DNA of 35,069 bases from Brevinematales bacterium (GTDB taxonomy: Bacteria > Spirochaetota > Brevinematia > Brevinematales > Thermospiraceae): positions 1 through 35,069 of the forward strand of contig JABLXN010000020.1 of assembly GCA_013177995.1 (NCBI GenBank), given 5' to 3'. Below, one piece after another: positions 7,633 through 15,159 of this stretch. The number at the start of each line of letters is the position of its first letter. Position 1 is the stretch's first letter. The notes beneath the pieces were generated by a model. It did no database searches. It was not told where the DNA came from and was given only the letters and a program-made list of their open reading frames with translations. The position numbers and the translations under genes were made by a program.

Positions 7633-7777
7633 CCCTCCCTGTCTGACCCCGGGCTTCCTCGCCACCTCCTGTGGCTCGGCTAGTGGTGAAAAGACGATGG
7701 CTTCCATTACCAGCCCGCGGGGCACGTGTCCCCTGCAGGGGCTTCTCTCAGGTGACACCGCAGACAGGGGCGGGGAG

Positions 7778-8018
7778 GCTATGGCGATGTTTCAGCCCCA
7801 AGGGGGGCTTTCTGAGACCACAGGACCCAGGGCTATGACCTTGTTTCAGCTAAACAACCCATTGGTCAAAGGTTTAACCTCTATCTATACAAAAACTACA
7901 TGTCTCTTGCTATTACCATTTCTCAGCAAAAAACCTCCTCCTAAGCTGAAACATGGTGATAGCAAAGAGCATCCTCTACCCCACGGAAGAATGAAAAGCC
8001 CTATCACCATGTCTCAGC
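7778..8018 (-). repeat. REP-like array 2: five copies, inverted homologue of array 1
   Basis: The 19-bp motif lies at 7778-7796, 7832-7850, 7909-7927 and 8000-8018 on the reverse strand and at 7945-7963 forward. Read in reverse, 7778-7927 aligns without large gaps to 2329-2477, including the spacer sequences and the decayed GTTAAACGTTTAAC palindrome. So this is a diverged inverted duplicate of array 1. Confidence 0.8.
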
Positions 8019-8261
8019 AAAAGCCTCTGCAGCTCCGCTTCGGTGGGCTTGTGGGGAAAAGCAACAGAAGATATCGCCTCAGGTGCCTCCTGCACCCTCA
8101 CTTCGGAAGGGCTCCCCACTTGCGGCAAAGGACACACGACCGCAAAAGCGGCCCCGTGGGGTACAGAAAAAAAAGGGGTGAAAGAACAGAGCTTTCTCGT
8201 GTTATTTCCCTGTTCATTAAGAAATGTGGAAATAGCTATTCAGTTTCATGTGTGGAACGAC

Positions 8262-8281
8262 ATATTTTTGTCTGGTTTTTT
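8262..8281 (+). repeat. Right flanking direct repeat of the 900-bp element
   Basis: Identical to 7343-7362. The first base overlaps the end of the inverted repeat if the element is taken to end in CA. Confidence 0.7.
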
Positions 8282-8356
8282 ACTTTACGGAGAGACTAAA
8301 AAAATTTTTTTCAAAAACGCCCGTTTTTGACATTATTTTGACAAAAATGGACAAAT

Positions 8357-8385
8357 TTAACAAAAAAATTTCGATAATATATTAT
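8357..8385 (+). promoter_or_regulatory. Probable ssb promoter
   Basis: TTAACA (8357-8362) and TATTAT (8380-8385) are 17 bp apart and would start transcription about 18 bases before the ssb ATG. Three similar hexamers (TTGACA at 8327, TTGACA at 8338, TGGACA at 8348) lie upstream at steps of 11, 10 and 9 bp. Confidence 0.5.
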
Positions 8386-8409
8386 GAAAACTCAAATAAG
8401 GAGGAAGAT

Positions 8410-8769
8410 ATGTCCAAGTCGGTGAATGTGGTGATTGTGGAAGGTGGTGTGGTGAGAGAACCTGAACTTCGGTATACGCCTGCTGGTGCGGCTTATACCC
8501 GTTTTGCTATTGCTCATACGGGTTTTTCCAAGCAGGAACCTGATCATGAGGAGACGAGTTACTTTGAGGTGACGGCATGGGGAAGGATTGCCGAAGTCTG
8601 TGCCTCTTATCTCAAGAAGGGGAGAAAGGTTATCGTCTCGGGAAAACTCCGTCAGAGTCGATGGAAGGATGAGGCTGGTCACACCAAGAGTCGGGTGGTG
8701 ATTTTGGCTCAGGATGTGAAGTTCATGCCCAATCAGAAACGTCAGAAGCCGTTTGCTTCTGATGAGTAA
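8410..8769 (+). CDS. ssb: Single-stranded DNA-binding protein
   Basis: A 119-residue OB-fold protein. It starts MSKSVNVVIVEGGVVREPELRYTPAGAAYTRFAIA and continues with SYFEVTAWGRIAEVCASYLKKGRKVIVSGKLRQSRW, the conserved SSB core. It binds single-stranded DNA in replication and repair. The start at 8410 follows AAGGAGG; an upstream in-frame ATG has no SD. The usual disordered linker and acidic tip (DDDIPF type) are absent: the protein ends KPFASDE soon after the OB fold. It may therefore be a short SSB or a second SSB of the cell. The gene is alone between its promoter and a strong terminator. Confidence 0.92.
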   Translation: MSKSVNVVIVEGGVVREPELRYTPAGAAYTRFAIAHTGFSKQEPDHEETSYFEVTAWGRIAEVCASYLKKGRKVIVSGKLRQSRWKDEAGHTKSRVVILAQDVKFMPNQKRQKPFASDE

Positions 8770-8780
8770 GAGGCGTGAGG

Positions 8781-8817
8781 AGGAGTCACCTGTTGGTGAC
8801 TCCTTTTTCTTTTTTTA
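8781..8817 (+). terminator. Rho-independent terminator of ssb
   Basis: AGGAGTCACC (8781-8790) pairs with GGTGACTCCT (8793-8802) around TGTT-type loop bases and is followed by a T-rich run to 8817. Confidence 0.9.
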
Positions 8818-8832
8818 GTTTATCACATAAAA

Positions 8833-9040
8833 GAGACCTTTGCACGAATGTTCAAAGGTCTCAAAAAAATAATAAAGAACAAAAAATAGTATAAAAATAA
8901 AAATATTCCTTGCAATAATGAATAATCTTCCCTTTTTGCACAAAAAAGACCAATAAACCCCTTCTACAAAGAAAAAGCGGGGTTTTAGGGGCGTAGCCCC
9001 TGACCTAAAAAGGGGAAGAAAATACCCGTGCAGGGGTCTC
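8833..9040 (+). mobile_element. Hairpin-ended 208-bp repeat element, copy A
   Basis: The left end is a hairpin with stem GAGACCTTTGCAC, loop GAAT and the complementary arm (8833-8862; one mismatch here). The right end CGTGCAGGGGTCTC (to 9040) is an imperfect inverted half of the left end. An internal hairpin AGGGGC..GCCCCT lies near 8990-9002. The copy is nearly identical to copy B in opposite orientation and has the same length. It starts 16 bp after the ssb terminator. The open frame of about 80 codons inside is broken in copy C and is not a gene. Confidence 0.8.
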
Positions 9041-9184
9041 ATGAAAGTATTCGAAAGAGAAGTGTTGATTTTCAAAAGAAGAGGTGAGTTTTGAGAAGCA
9101 AATATCTTGGAAGAGATTCTCTCTTCAGAATATTCCTTCATCGGTTTTTTATGTGAAAAAAGAAAGCAAAAGCCAAGCCTAGGC

Positions 9185-9212
9185 TTGACAGCAGGGATTT
9201 TTACGTTAAAAT
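9185..9212 (+). promoter_or_regulatory. Promoter of the opp operon
   Basis: TTGACA (9185-9190) and TAAAAT (9207-9212) are 16 bp apart. The leader to the oppA ATG is about 60 bases. Confidence 0.7.
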
Positions 9213-9279
9213 ATATGGGGTGAAAAGAGAAAGGAGGGGTGCGGTCCGACGTGAACATAACCCGTAAGGAGGAGAATAT

Positions 9280-10836
9280 ATGAAACGGTTTTTGGTGTTA
9301 GGTCTTGTGGGACTTATGTTTTTGGCCGGGTGTGGGCCAAAGGCACAAACGGATGTTCTCAGGTATAACAATGGCACAGAGCCCCAAACCATTGATCCTG
9401 CTATTATGACGGGCCACCCTGAATTCACCATTGCGGTGCAGATTTTTGAGGGCTTGACAGCGTATGATCCCAAGACGCTTGAGCCTGTCCCTGGTGTGGC
9501 TGAGAGCTGGACAGTCTCTGCAGATGGCAAGGTCTGGACATTCAAGCTTCGTTCTAATGCGGTATGGTCTGATGGTACTCCTCTCACCGCTCAGACCTTC
9601 AAGGATTCCTGGCTTCGTGCCTTGGCTCCTGAAACAGCTGCTGAATATGCCTATCAGCTCTATGTGATCAAAAACGGCGAAGCCTACAATGCAGGCAAAG
9701 CCAAGGCAGAGGAAGTTGGTATCAAGGTTATCGATGATCAGACTCTTGAGGTGACCCTTGAAAATCCCACTCCCTATTTCTTGCAACTCACCGCTTTTCC
9801 TACCTATATGCCCGTACCTCTCCATGTGATCCAGAAAGTTGGGGATAAGTGGATTCTTCCTGAAAACCTTGTGGTGAATGGTCCTTTCAAGATCAAGGAA
9901 TGGACACCAAACCAGAGAATTGTCTTTGTCAAGAACGATACCTACTGGGATAAGGACAAGGTGAAACTCAACCAGATTGAGTTCTATGCCATCGAAGACA
10001 ATAATACCGCTCTTGAAAAATACCTCAACAATGAACTTGACTGGCTTCCTACGGTTCCCACGGATAGAGTGGATGAGATGCTGAAGCATCCTGATACCAG
10101 AGTGGCTCCTCAGCTTGCTGTGTATTTCTATCGTTTCAATGTCACTGATCCAGTGCTCAAGGATCCCCGTGTACGTCGGGCACTCTATCTTTCTATTGAT
10201 CGCAAGTATATTATTGACAATATCTTGAAAGCAGGTCAGCAACCAGCTTACAACTTTGTGCCTTCTTTGGCCGGCTATACTCCTTTTATTGGGGAAAAGG
10301 AAAATGTTGAAAAGGCCAAAAAACTTCTTGCTGAAGCTGGTTATCCTGATGGCAAAGGCTTCCCCACTCTCACTATTCTCTACAATACCTCTGAAGGACA
10401 CAAGAAGATCGCTGAAGCCATCCAGCAAATGTGGAAGAAAAACCTTGGTATTGATGTGACCCTTGAAAACCAGGAATGGAAGGTCTATCTTGACAGGGTT
10501 GGAAAACTTCAGTATCAGATTGCTCGTGCCGGATGGATTGGAGACTATCCTGATCCCAATACTTTCCTTGATATGTTTGTTACCGGTGGTGGAAATAACC
10601 AGACAGGGTATAGTAATCCCACGTATGATGAACTCATCAAAAAGGCTGCTTCTGAAAAGGATCCCAAGAAGCGTATGGCTATTTTCCGCCAGGTGGAAGA
10701 GATCTTGATGACGGATCTTCCTGTGATGCCCATCTACTTCTATGTGAATATCCTGATGTGGAAACCTTATGTCAAGGGTGTGTATATGAATGCTCTTGAT
10801 CTTCATCCTTTGAAAGAAGCCTATCTGGAAAGATAA
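9280..10836 (+). CDS. oppA: Oligopeptide-binding lipoprotein
   Basis: A periplasmic substrate-binding protein of the SBP_bac_5 family, 518 residues, the normal length. The signal peptide ends in the lipobox LAGC with Cys18 as the lipidated residue, so it is anchored to the inner membrane. Family blocks seen are the N-terminal GTEPQTIDPAIMTG, LVPVPGVAESW-type motif (LEPVPGVAESW), and WSDGTPLTAQTFKDSW. It presents oligopeptides to OppBC. The SD GGAGG lies eight bases before the ATG. A terminator-like hairpin follows the stop and probably lets oppA be made in excess over the membrane and ATPase genes. Confidence 0.95.
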   Translation: MKRFLVLGLVGLMFLAGCGPKAQTDVLRYNNGTEPQTIDPAIMTGHPEFTIAVQIFEGLTAYDPKTLEPVPGVAESWTVSADGKVWTFKLRSNAVWSDGTPLTAQTFKDSWLRALAPETAAEYAYQLYVIKNGEAYNAGKAKAEEVGIKVIDDQTLEVTLENPTPYFLQLTAFPTYMPVPLHVIQKVGDKWILPENLVVNGPFKIKEWTPNQRIVFVKNDTYWDKDKVKLNQIEFYAIEDNNTALEKYLNNELDWLPTVPTDRVDEMLKHPDTRVAPQLAVYFYRFNVTDPVLKDPRVRRALYLSIDRKYIIDNILKAGQQPAYNFVPSLAGYTPFIGEKENVEKAKKLLAEAGYPDGKGFPTLTILYNTSEGHKKIAEAIQQMWKKNLGIDVTLENQEWKVYLDRVGKLQYQIARAGWIGDYPDPNTFLDMFVTGGGNNQTGYSNPTYDELIKKAASEKDPKKRMAIFRQVEEILMTDLPVMPIYFYVNILMWKPYVKGVYMNALDLHPLKEAYLER

Positions 10837-10843
10837 TCCTTTT

Positions 10844-10884
10844 GCACGGTCCTGGATCTCAGGGCCGTGCTGTTTTTATTTTTT
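10844..10884 (+). terminator. Attenuator hairpin between oppA and oppB
   Basis: GCACGGTCCTG (10844-10854) pairs with CAGGGCCGTGC (10860-10870), with one G-T pair and a five-base loop, then a T-rich run to 10884. Because oppB-F follow on the same strand with no promoter seen, it is likely a partial terminator. Confidence 0.85.
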
Positions 10885-10907
10885 GAAAAGAAAAGGGAGT
10901 AAAGTGT

Positions 10908-11828
10908 ATGCTACGGTATGTGGTGAAGCGTTTTTTGGCGATGATACCTACACTTTTTGTGATCATGACGGTCACTTTTTTTATCATACGGCTTGTGCCG
11001 GGTGGGCCTTTTTCACGGGAAAAACAACTCCCAGAACAGGTGCTCAAAAATCTTGAGGCAAAATACCACTTAGATGAGCCCCTCTGGAAACAGTATTTTC
11101 GTTATATGGGGGACATTCTCTTCCGACTGGATTTTGGGCCTTCCTTTCGGAGTCGGGTGTTTACGGTGAATGATATTATCAAGAGGAAATTTCCTGTGTC
11201 TTTTCAGGTGGGTGTGGAGGCTCTTCTTGTGGCGCTCGTTTTCGGACTTACCTTTGGGATTATTTCCGCCCTCTATAGAAATAAATGGCCGGATTATCTT
11301 TTTACCGGTATCAGTGTGCTTGGGATTTCTATCCCGATGTTTGTGATTGCTTCGCTTTTTATCCTTGTTTTAGCGAGGTGGCTACGGTTGGTGCCGGTGG
11401 CTGGTTGGGGAGACTACCGCTATCATTTGATTCCTGTGCTTTCTTTAGCCTGGCCGTATATGGCGTATATCACTCGACTCACCAAGGTGGGGATTGTGGA
11501 AAATATGCACAAGGATTATGTGACCACAGCTCGTGCCAAGGGGCTTCCTGAATCCACTATTCTGGTCAAGCATGTTTTGAAGGGGTCCCTTATTCCTGTG
11601 GCTTCGTTTTTGGGTCCTGCTTTTGCGGGTATTGTGACTGGGTCCATGGTGGTCGAAAGTATATGCAATATCCCCGGGATAGGGGTGGAGTTTGTTCAAT
11701 CGGCTTTCAACCGTGATTATACGGTCATTACAGGGATTACGATTGTCTATGCGACGTTATTGGTTTTCATGAACTTCGTGGTGGATATGGTATATGCCCT
11801 TCTTGATCCAAGAATTCGCTATAAATAG
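10908..11828 (+). CDS. oppB: Oligopeptide ABC transporter permease
   Basis: Inner-membrane permease of 306 residues with about six helices. It begins MLRYVVKRFLAMIPTLFVIMTVTFFIIRLVPGGPF-like, the hallmark start of OppB/DppB, and has the EAA loop (YVTTARAKGLPESTILVKHVLKGSLIP) that contacts the ATPases. With OppC it forms the peptide channel. It is 71 bases after oppA, separated by the attenuator, and 9 bases before oppC. Confidence 0.94.
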   Translation: MLRYVVKRFLAMIPTLFVIMTVTFFIIRLVPGGPFSREKQLPEQVLKNLEAKYHLDEPLWKQYFRYMGDILFRLDFGPSFRSRVFTVNDIIKRKFPVSFQVGVEALLVALVFGLTFGIISALYRNKWPDYLFTGISVLGISIPMFVIASLFILVLARWLRLVPVAGWGDYRYHLIPVLSLAWPYMAYITRLTKVGIVENMHKDYVTTARAKGLPESTILVKHVLKGSLIPVASFLGPAFAGIVTGSMVVESICNIPGIGVEFVQSAFNRDYTVITGITIVYATLLVFMNFVVDMVYALLDPRIRYK

Positions 11829-11837
11829 GAGACGCTC

Positions 11838-12734
11838 ATGGCAATGGAGAATCGTGAGTTACAGCTGGAGGAGGTAAAGGGGGTTTCTCTCTGGAAGGAT
11901 GCCTGGCGCCGTCTTCTCAAAAACAAAATGGCCGTGGTGGGAGGGATTATTGTGATCCTTTTTATTCTCATGGCTATTTTTGCGCCGGTCATTGCCCCTT
12001 ATTCGTATGAGTATATTGATTTTGACAATCCGCAGATCAATAAGCCTCCCTCATGGGAACATCCCTTTGGAACGGATAGTTTGGGGCGGGATCTCTTTTC
12101 TCGTGTGATTTATGGGAGTCGGGTGTCTATTGCTATTGGGTTTGTGACGGGGCTTGTGGCTCTCGTCATTGGGGTGAGTTATGGGGCTATTGCTGGTTTT
12201 GTTGGCGGGAAACTCGATGAATGGATGATGCGTTTTGCGGACATTCTCTATAGTTTGCCCTATATGTTTTTTGTGATTCTTCTCATGGTGATTTTTGGGA
12301 GAAATTTTATCATGCTTTTTATTGGTATTGCTTCGGTTTCCTGGATGACCATTGCTCGTATCACGCGTGGGCAAATCATGTCTCTCAAGAATAATGAGTT
12401 TGTAGAGGCGGCGAAGTCGATTGGGGCTTCTCGTCGAAGGATTATCTTTCGCCATCTTATCCCCAATGCGATTGGTCCTATCATTGTGTATCTCACCCTT
12501 ACGATCCCCAGTATTATGCTTGAGGAGGCTTTCCTCTCTTTTCTTGGTCTTGGTGTTCAGGCCCCAATGACATCCTGGGGACTTCTTGCTTCAGAGGGGA
12601 AGGATGTGATTACCACCTATCCGTGGCGAATCATCTTTCCCGGGCTTGCGCTGACCCTTATGCTTTTTTCTCTCAACTTTTTGGGTGAAGGGCTTCGGGA
12701 TGCTCTTGATCCCTCTCAGAAAAACAAACTGTAG
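11838..12734 (+). CDS. oppC: Oligopeptide ABC transporter permease
   Basis: Second inner-membrane permease, 298 residues. It has a cytosolic N-terminal stretch ending in the WKDAWRRLLKNKMAVVGG block typical of OppC/DppC, then the HPFGTDSLGRDLFSRVIYG motif and the EAA loop FVEAAKSIGASRRRIIFRHLIPN. About six helices are seen. It pairs with OppB. The stop is followed nine bases later by oppD. Confidence 0.94.
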   Translation: MAMENRELQLEEVKGVSLWKDAWRRLLKNKMAVVGGIIVILFILMAIFAPVIAPYSYEYIDFDNPQINKPPSWEHPFGTDSLGRDLFSRVIYGSRVSIAIGFVTGLVALVIGVSYGAIAGFVGGKLDEWMMRFADILYSLPYMFFVILLMVIFGRNFIMLFIGIASVSWMTIARITRGQIMSLKNNEFVEAAKSIGASRRRIIFRHLIPNAIGPIIVYLTLTIPSIMLEEAFLSFLGLGVQAPMTSWGLLASEGKDVITTYPWRIIFPGLALTLMLFSLNFLGEGLRDALDPSQKNKL

Positions 12735-12743
12735 GATGATGGT

Positions 12744-13715
12744 ATGGCTGAAACAACGCTTTTGCAGGTCAATAACCTGAGAACGGTTTTCAAGACGGAT
12801 GATGGTCTCGTGCATGCGGTGAATGGCATTTCTTATAAACTTGGATATCATGAGGCTATAGGGGTTGTGGGGGAATCTGGTTCGGGAAAATCTGTTTCTC
12901 ATCTCAGTATGCTTAGGCTTATTCCTCAACCACCGGGAAAGATTATCGGGGGAGAGGTATGGTTTGAGAAGCAGAATCTTCTGGCCATGTCTGCCGAAGA
13001 GCTTCGTACTATTCGGGGGAGAGATGTTTCTTTTATTTTTCAGGATCCTATGACCTCGCTCAATCCCTTTCTGAAGATTGAGACTCAGATGGTCGAAGGG
13101 ATCATGCTCCACAAGAAGGTCTCTAAGCAGGAAGCGAAAGAAAGGGCAATAGAACTTTTTCGCCGGGTGGGGATTTCTGAACCGGAAAAGAGGCTCTCTG
13201 GTTATCCTCACCAGATGTCGGGAGGGATGAGGCAAAGGGTGATGATTGCTATGGCTCTCATGACCCGACCAAAGCTTCTCATTGCTGATGAGCCGACGAC
13301 GGCCCTTGATGTGACTATTCAGGCCCAGATTCTTGAACTTATCAATACCCTTCGTCGTGAGGAGGGGATGAGCCTCATTCTGATTACCCACAATCTTGGA
13401 GTGGTCGCAGGGATGACGGACAGGATTTTAGTGATGTATGCGGGCTATATTGTGGAGGAAAATACCACACAGGAACTCTTTGAACATCCCCGTCATCCCT
13501 ATACGGTGGGACTCATTCGTTCTATTCCCAAGATCCATGAGAAACGGGAAGGGAGGTTTTATTCTATTCCAGGGACACCGCCCAATCTTTTGAATCTTCC
13601 TGATGCGTGTCCCTTTTATCCCCGGTGTGAGAGACACAAGGATATTTGTAAGCAGAAAATGCCCCCACTGGTGGAAAATGGCAGTGGGCGGTATGCCTGT
13701 TACTTTCCGTATTAG
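12744..13715 (+). CDS. oppD: Oligopeptide ABC transporter ATPase
   Basis: Cytosolic ATPase of 323 residues. Walker A GESGSGKS is at residues 43-50, the Q-loop is FIFQDP, the signature MSGGMRQRV, and Walker B LLIADEP. The C-terminal oligopeptide-transporter domain contains a four-cysteine set (CPFYPRC, DIC, ACYF), which in OppD/DppD-type ATPases binds an iron-sulphur cluster. It drives uptake together with OppF. The SD is weak (GGATGATGGT), so translation may depend on coupling with oppC, nine bases upstream. Confidence 0.94.
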   Translation: MAETTLLQVNNLRTVFKTDDGLVHAVNGISYKLGYHEAIGVVGESGSGKSVSHLSMLRLIPQPPGKIIGGEVWFEKQNLLAMSAEELRTIRGRDVSFIFQDPMTSLNPFLKIETQMVEGIMLHKKVSKQEAKERAIELFRRVGISEPEKRLSGYPHQMSGGMRQRVMIAMALMTRPKLLIADEPTTALDVTIQAQILELINTLRREEGMSLILITHNLGVVAGMTDRILVMYAGYIVEENTTQELFEHPRHPYTVGLIRSIPKIHEKREGRFYSIPGTPPNLLNLPDACPFYPRCERHKDICKQKMPPLVENGSGRYACYFPY

Positions 13716-13721
13716 GAGACG

Positions 13722-14723
13722 ATGATGCAGACGCTTTTTCGTGTGAGAAATCTCAAGAAATATTTTACCCTCAAGGGAAGTTTGTGGGAAAAACCTCAGG
13801 TTTTGCGCGCTGTTGATGGGGTTTCCTTTGATCTGTATGAGGGGGAAACATTGGCAGTGGTGGGGGAGTCTGGCTGTGGAAAGTCCACCCTCGCTCGTAC
13901 GATGATCCGTCTTCATGAACCAACAGAGGGAGAATTATGGTTCGAAGACAAAAATCTTATGAATTTAGATTATCGCTCCCTTCGGAAGGAGAGAAGGAAT
14001 TTCCAGATGATCTTTCAGGATCCGTATGCTTCTCTCAATCCCAGGATGACCATCGGAGCGATTATTGCTGAACCGATGGAGATTTTTTGCCGGTATGGGG
14101 TACTTTCTCTTTCTCAGGGGGAGATTCGTGAGAGGGTGAGTGAGCTTTTGAGACGGGTGGGACTCTCTCCATCGTTTATTAACCGGTATCCCCATGAGTT
14201 TTCTGGTGGACAGAGGCAGCGTATTGGGATTGCCAGGGCGCTTGCTTTGAACCCCAAGCTTATTCTCTGTGATGAGCCCGTCTCAGCGCTTGATGTGTCG
14301 ATACAGTCTCAGATTCTCAATCTGTTAGAGGAGCTTCAACAGGAGTTGAAACTCACCTATCTTTTTATCTCCCATGATTTAGCGGTGGTGAAGCATATCT
14401 CAAGTCGGGTGGCGGTGATGTATCTTGGCAGGGTGGTGGAACTTGCCAAAAGCCAGGAACTTTATGAAAGGCCGTCGCATCCCTATACGCGGGCGCTTCT
14501 TTCGGATGTGCCAATCCCTGATCCAAGGCTTGAGAGACAACGCAAGCGAATTCTTCTCAAGGGGGATGTGCCCTCACCTATTGGGGAAGTCAAGGGATGT
14601 CCTTTCAAAGATCGCTGTTATATGAAAACGGCAATTTGTGAGGAAGTTCTTCCCCCTCTGGAGGAGAAAACCCCTGGACACTTTGTTGCCTGTCATCACT
14701 GGGAAAAGTGTGCAGAGATGTAA
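13722..14723 (+). CDS. oppF: Oligopeptide ABC transporter ATPase
   Basis: Second ATPase of the importer, 333 residues. Walker A is GESGCGKST, the Q-loop MIFQDPYASLNPRM, the signature FSGGQRQRIGIARAL, and Walker B LILCDEP. The C-terminal domain repeats the four-cysteine pattern (GCPFKDRC, AIC, ACHHW). It starts six bases after oppD. It is the last gene of the operon, followed by a strong terminator at 14778-14812. Confidence 0.94.
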   Translation: MMQTLFRVRNLKKYFTLKGSLWEKPQVLRAVDGVSFDLYEGETLAVVGESGCGKSTLARTMIRLHEPTEGELWFEDKNLMNLDYRSLRKERRNFQMIFQDPYASLNPRMTIGAIIAEPMEIFCRYGVLSLSQGEIRERVSELLRRVGLSPSFINRYPHEFSGGQRQRIGIARALALNPKLILCDEPVSALDVSIQSQILNLLEELQQELKLTYLFISHDLAVVKHISSRVAVMYLGRVVELAKSQELYERPSHPYTRALLSDVPIPDPRLERQRKRILLKGDVPSPIGEVKGCPFKDRCYMKTAICEEVLPPLEEKTPGHFVACHHWEKCAEM

Positions 14724-14777
14724 AAAGGCAAAGGTGTTTTGCCGCTTGGGGTTTTTGAGAAGGATAATAAAGTCCTG

Positions 14778-14812
14778 GCTCTCTCCTTTGATGCAAGGGG
14801 AGAGCTTTTTTT
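14778..14812 (+). terminator. Terminator of the opp operon
   Basis: GCTCTCTCCTT (14778-14788) pairs with AAGGGGAGAGC (14795-14805), with one G-T pair and a six-base loop, followed by seven T. Confidence 0.88.
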
Positions 14813-14901
14813 ATGTTTGTTATAAGCTGTGGCTTATGTTTTCTCTCTCACTCAGAGGATATCTGAGCTTTTGGAGCAGAATCGTGTGGGAGGAGGGTTT
14901 C

Positions 14902-14930
14902 TTGACTTTTTCATATTTTAATATTATAAT
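14902..14930 (+). promoter_or_regulatory. Promoter of the ferredoxin gene
   Basis: TTGACT (14902-14907) and the perfect TATAAT (14925-14930) are 17 bp apart within a very AT-rich stretch. Expression is probably strong. Confidence 0.8.
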
Positions 14931-14961
14931 ATTATTATATGATTATCCAAAGGAGAAAACC

Positions 14962-15159
14962 ATGATACTTGTTCAGGATCAATATTGTCCGAAAAATCAC
15001 ATCTGTCCTGTGATCAGGCTTTGTCCTGTGGGAGCTATTTCTCAGCCTACCATGTTTGCGGCTCCTGTCGTGGATCAGAAAAAGTGTATTGATTGCGGAA
15101 GGTGTGTGCGGGCCTGTCGTACCTTTGTTCGTGTGGCTACGGAACCTGCTCAGGCATGA
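14962..15159 (+). CDS. Small iron-sulphur ferredoxin-like protein
   Basis: A 65-residue protein with seven cysteines. Cys9, Cys15 and Cys21 lie in a CPxxxxxCPxxxxxCPVGAI N-terminal block and Cys42, Cys45, Cys48 and Cys52 in CIDCGRCVRAC. The CxxCxxC plus distal CP pattern supports one [4Fe-4S] cluster with Cys21 as fourth ligand. A second cluster lacks a ligand. After Cys52 the usual proline is replaced by arginine (CRTF). It is likely an electron carrier or iron-sulphur subunit. The ATG at 14962 follows AAAGGAG. The stop overlaps the 3' end of the convergent trpF by ten bases. Confidence 0.85.
   Translation: MILVQDQYCPKNHICPVIRLCPVGAISQPTMFAAPVVDQKKCIDCGRCVRACRTFVRVATEPAQA

Larger units (their letters stand above)
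7363..8262. mobile_element. Non-autonomous element of about 900 bp with terminal inverted repeats
   Basis: The left end TGTCGTTCCACAC (from 7363) and the right end GTGTGGAACGACA (to 8262) are exact inverted repeats. Imperfect pairing continues inward through GAATGGTCATTTTCACA on the left and the complement of GAATAGCTATTTCCACA on the right, giving an inverted repeat of about 36 bp. The whole is flanked by the same 19-20 bp direct repeat. It contains a GC-rich hairpin region (7490-7770), a REP-like array (7778-8018) and a second structured region (8030-8170). There is no plausible transposase gene; open frames inside read through repeats. It may be a MITE-like or decayed insertion. This accounts for the long gap between the PEBP gene and ssb. 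Confidence 0.65.

Noticed and set aside
7490..7770. Possible RNase P or other known structured RNA on the minus strand
   Set aside because: Some blocks (GAGGAAGCCCGGG, CTACAGAAG) vaguely recall RNase P RNA, but the conserved core and the order do not fit.
7474..8330. Several open frames of 70-200 codons inside the 900-bp element
   Set aside because: They read through REP motifs, GC-rich hairpins and the inverted ends, with no start signals and no recognisable protein features.
8815..9258. Minus-strand open frame over repeat copy A encoding a hydrophobic peptide
   Set aside because: The same frame in copy B is kept only because the DNA is nearly identical; in copy C it is frameshifted and stops. 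It is a repeat shadow, not a gene.
9298..10806. 502-codon open frame antisense to oppA
   Set aside because: It mirrors the codon bias of oppA, has no SD-linked start or recognisable domain.
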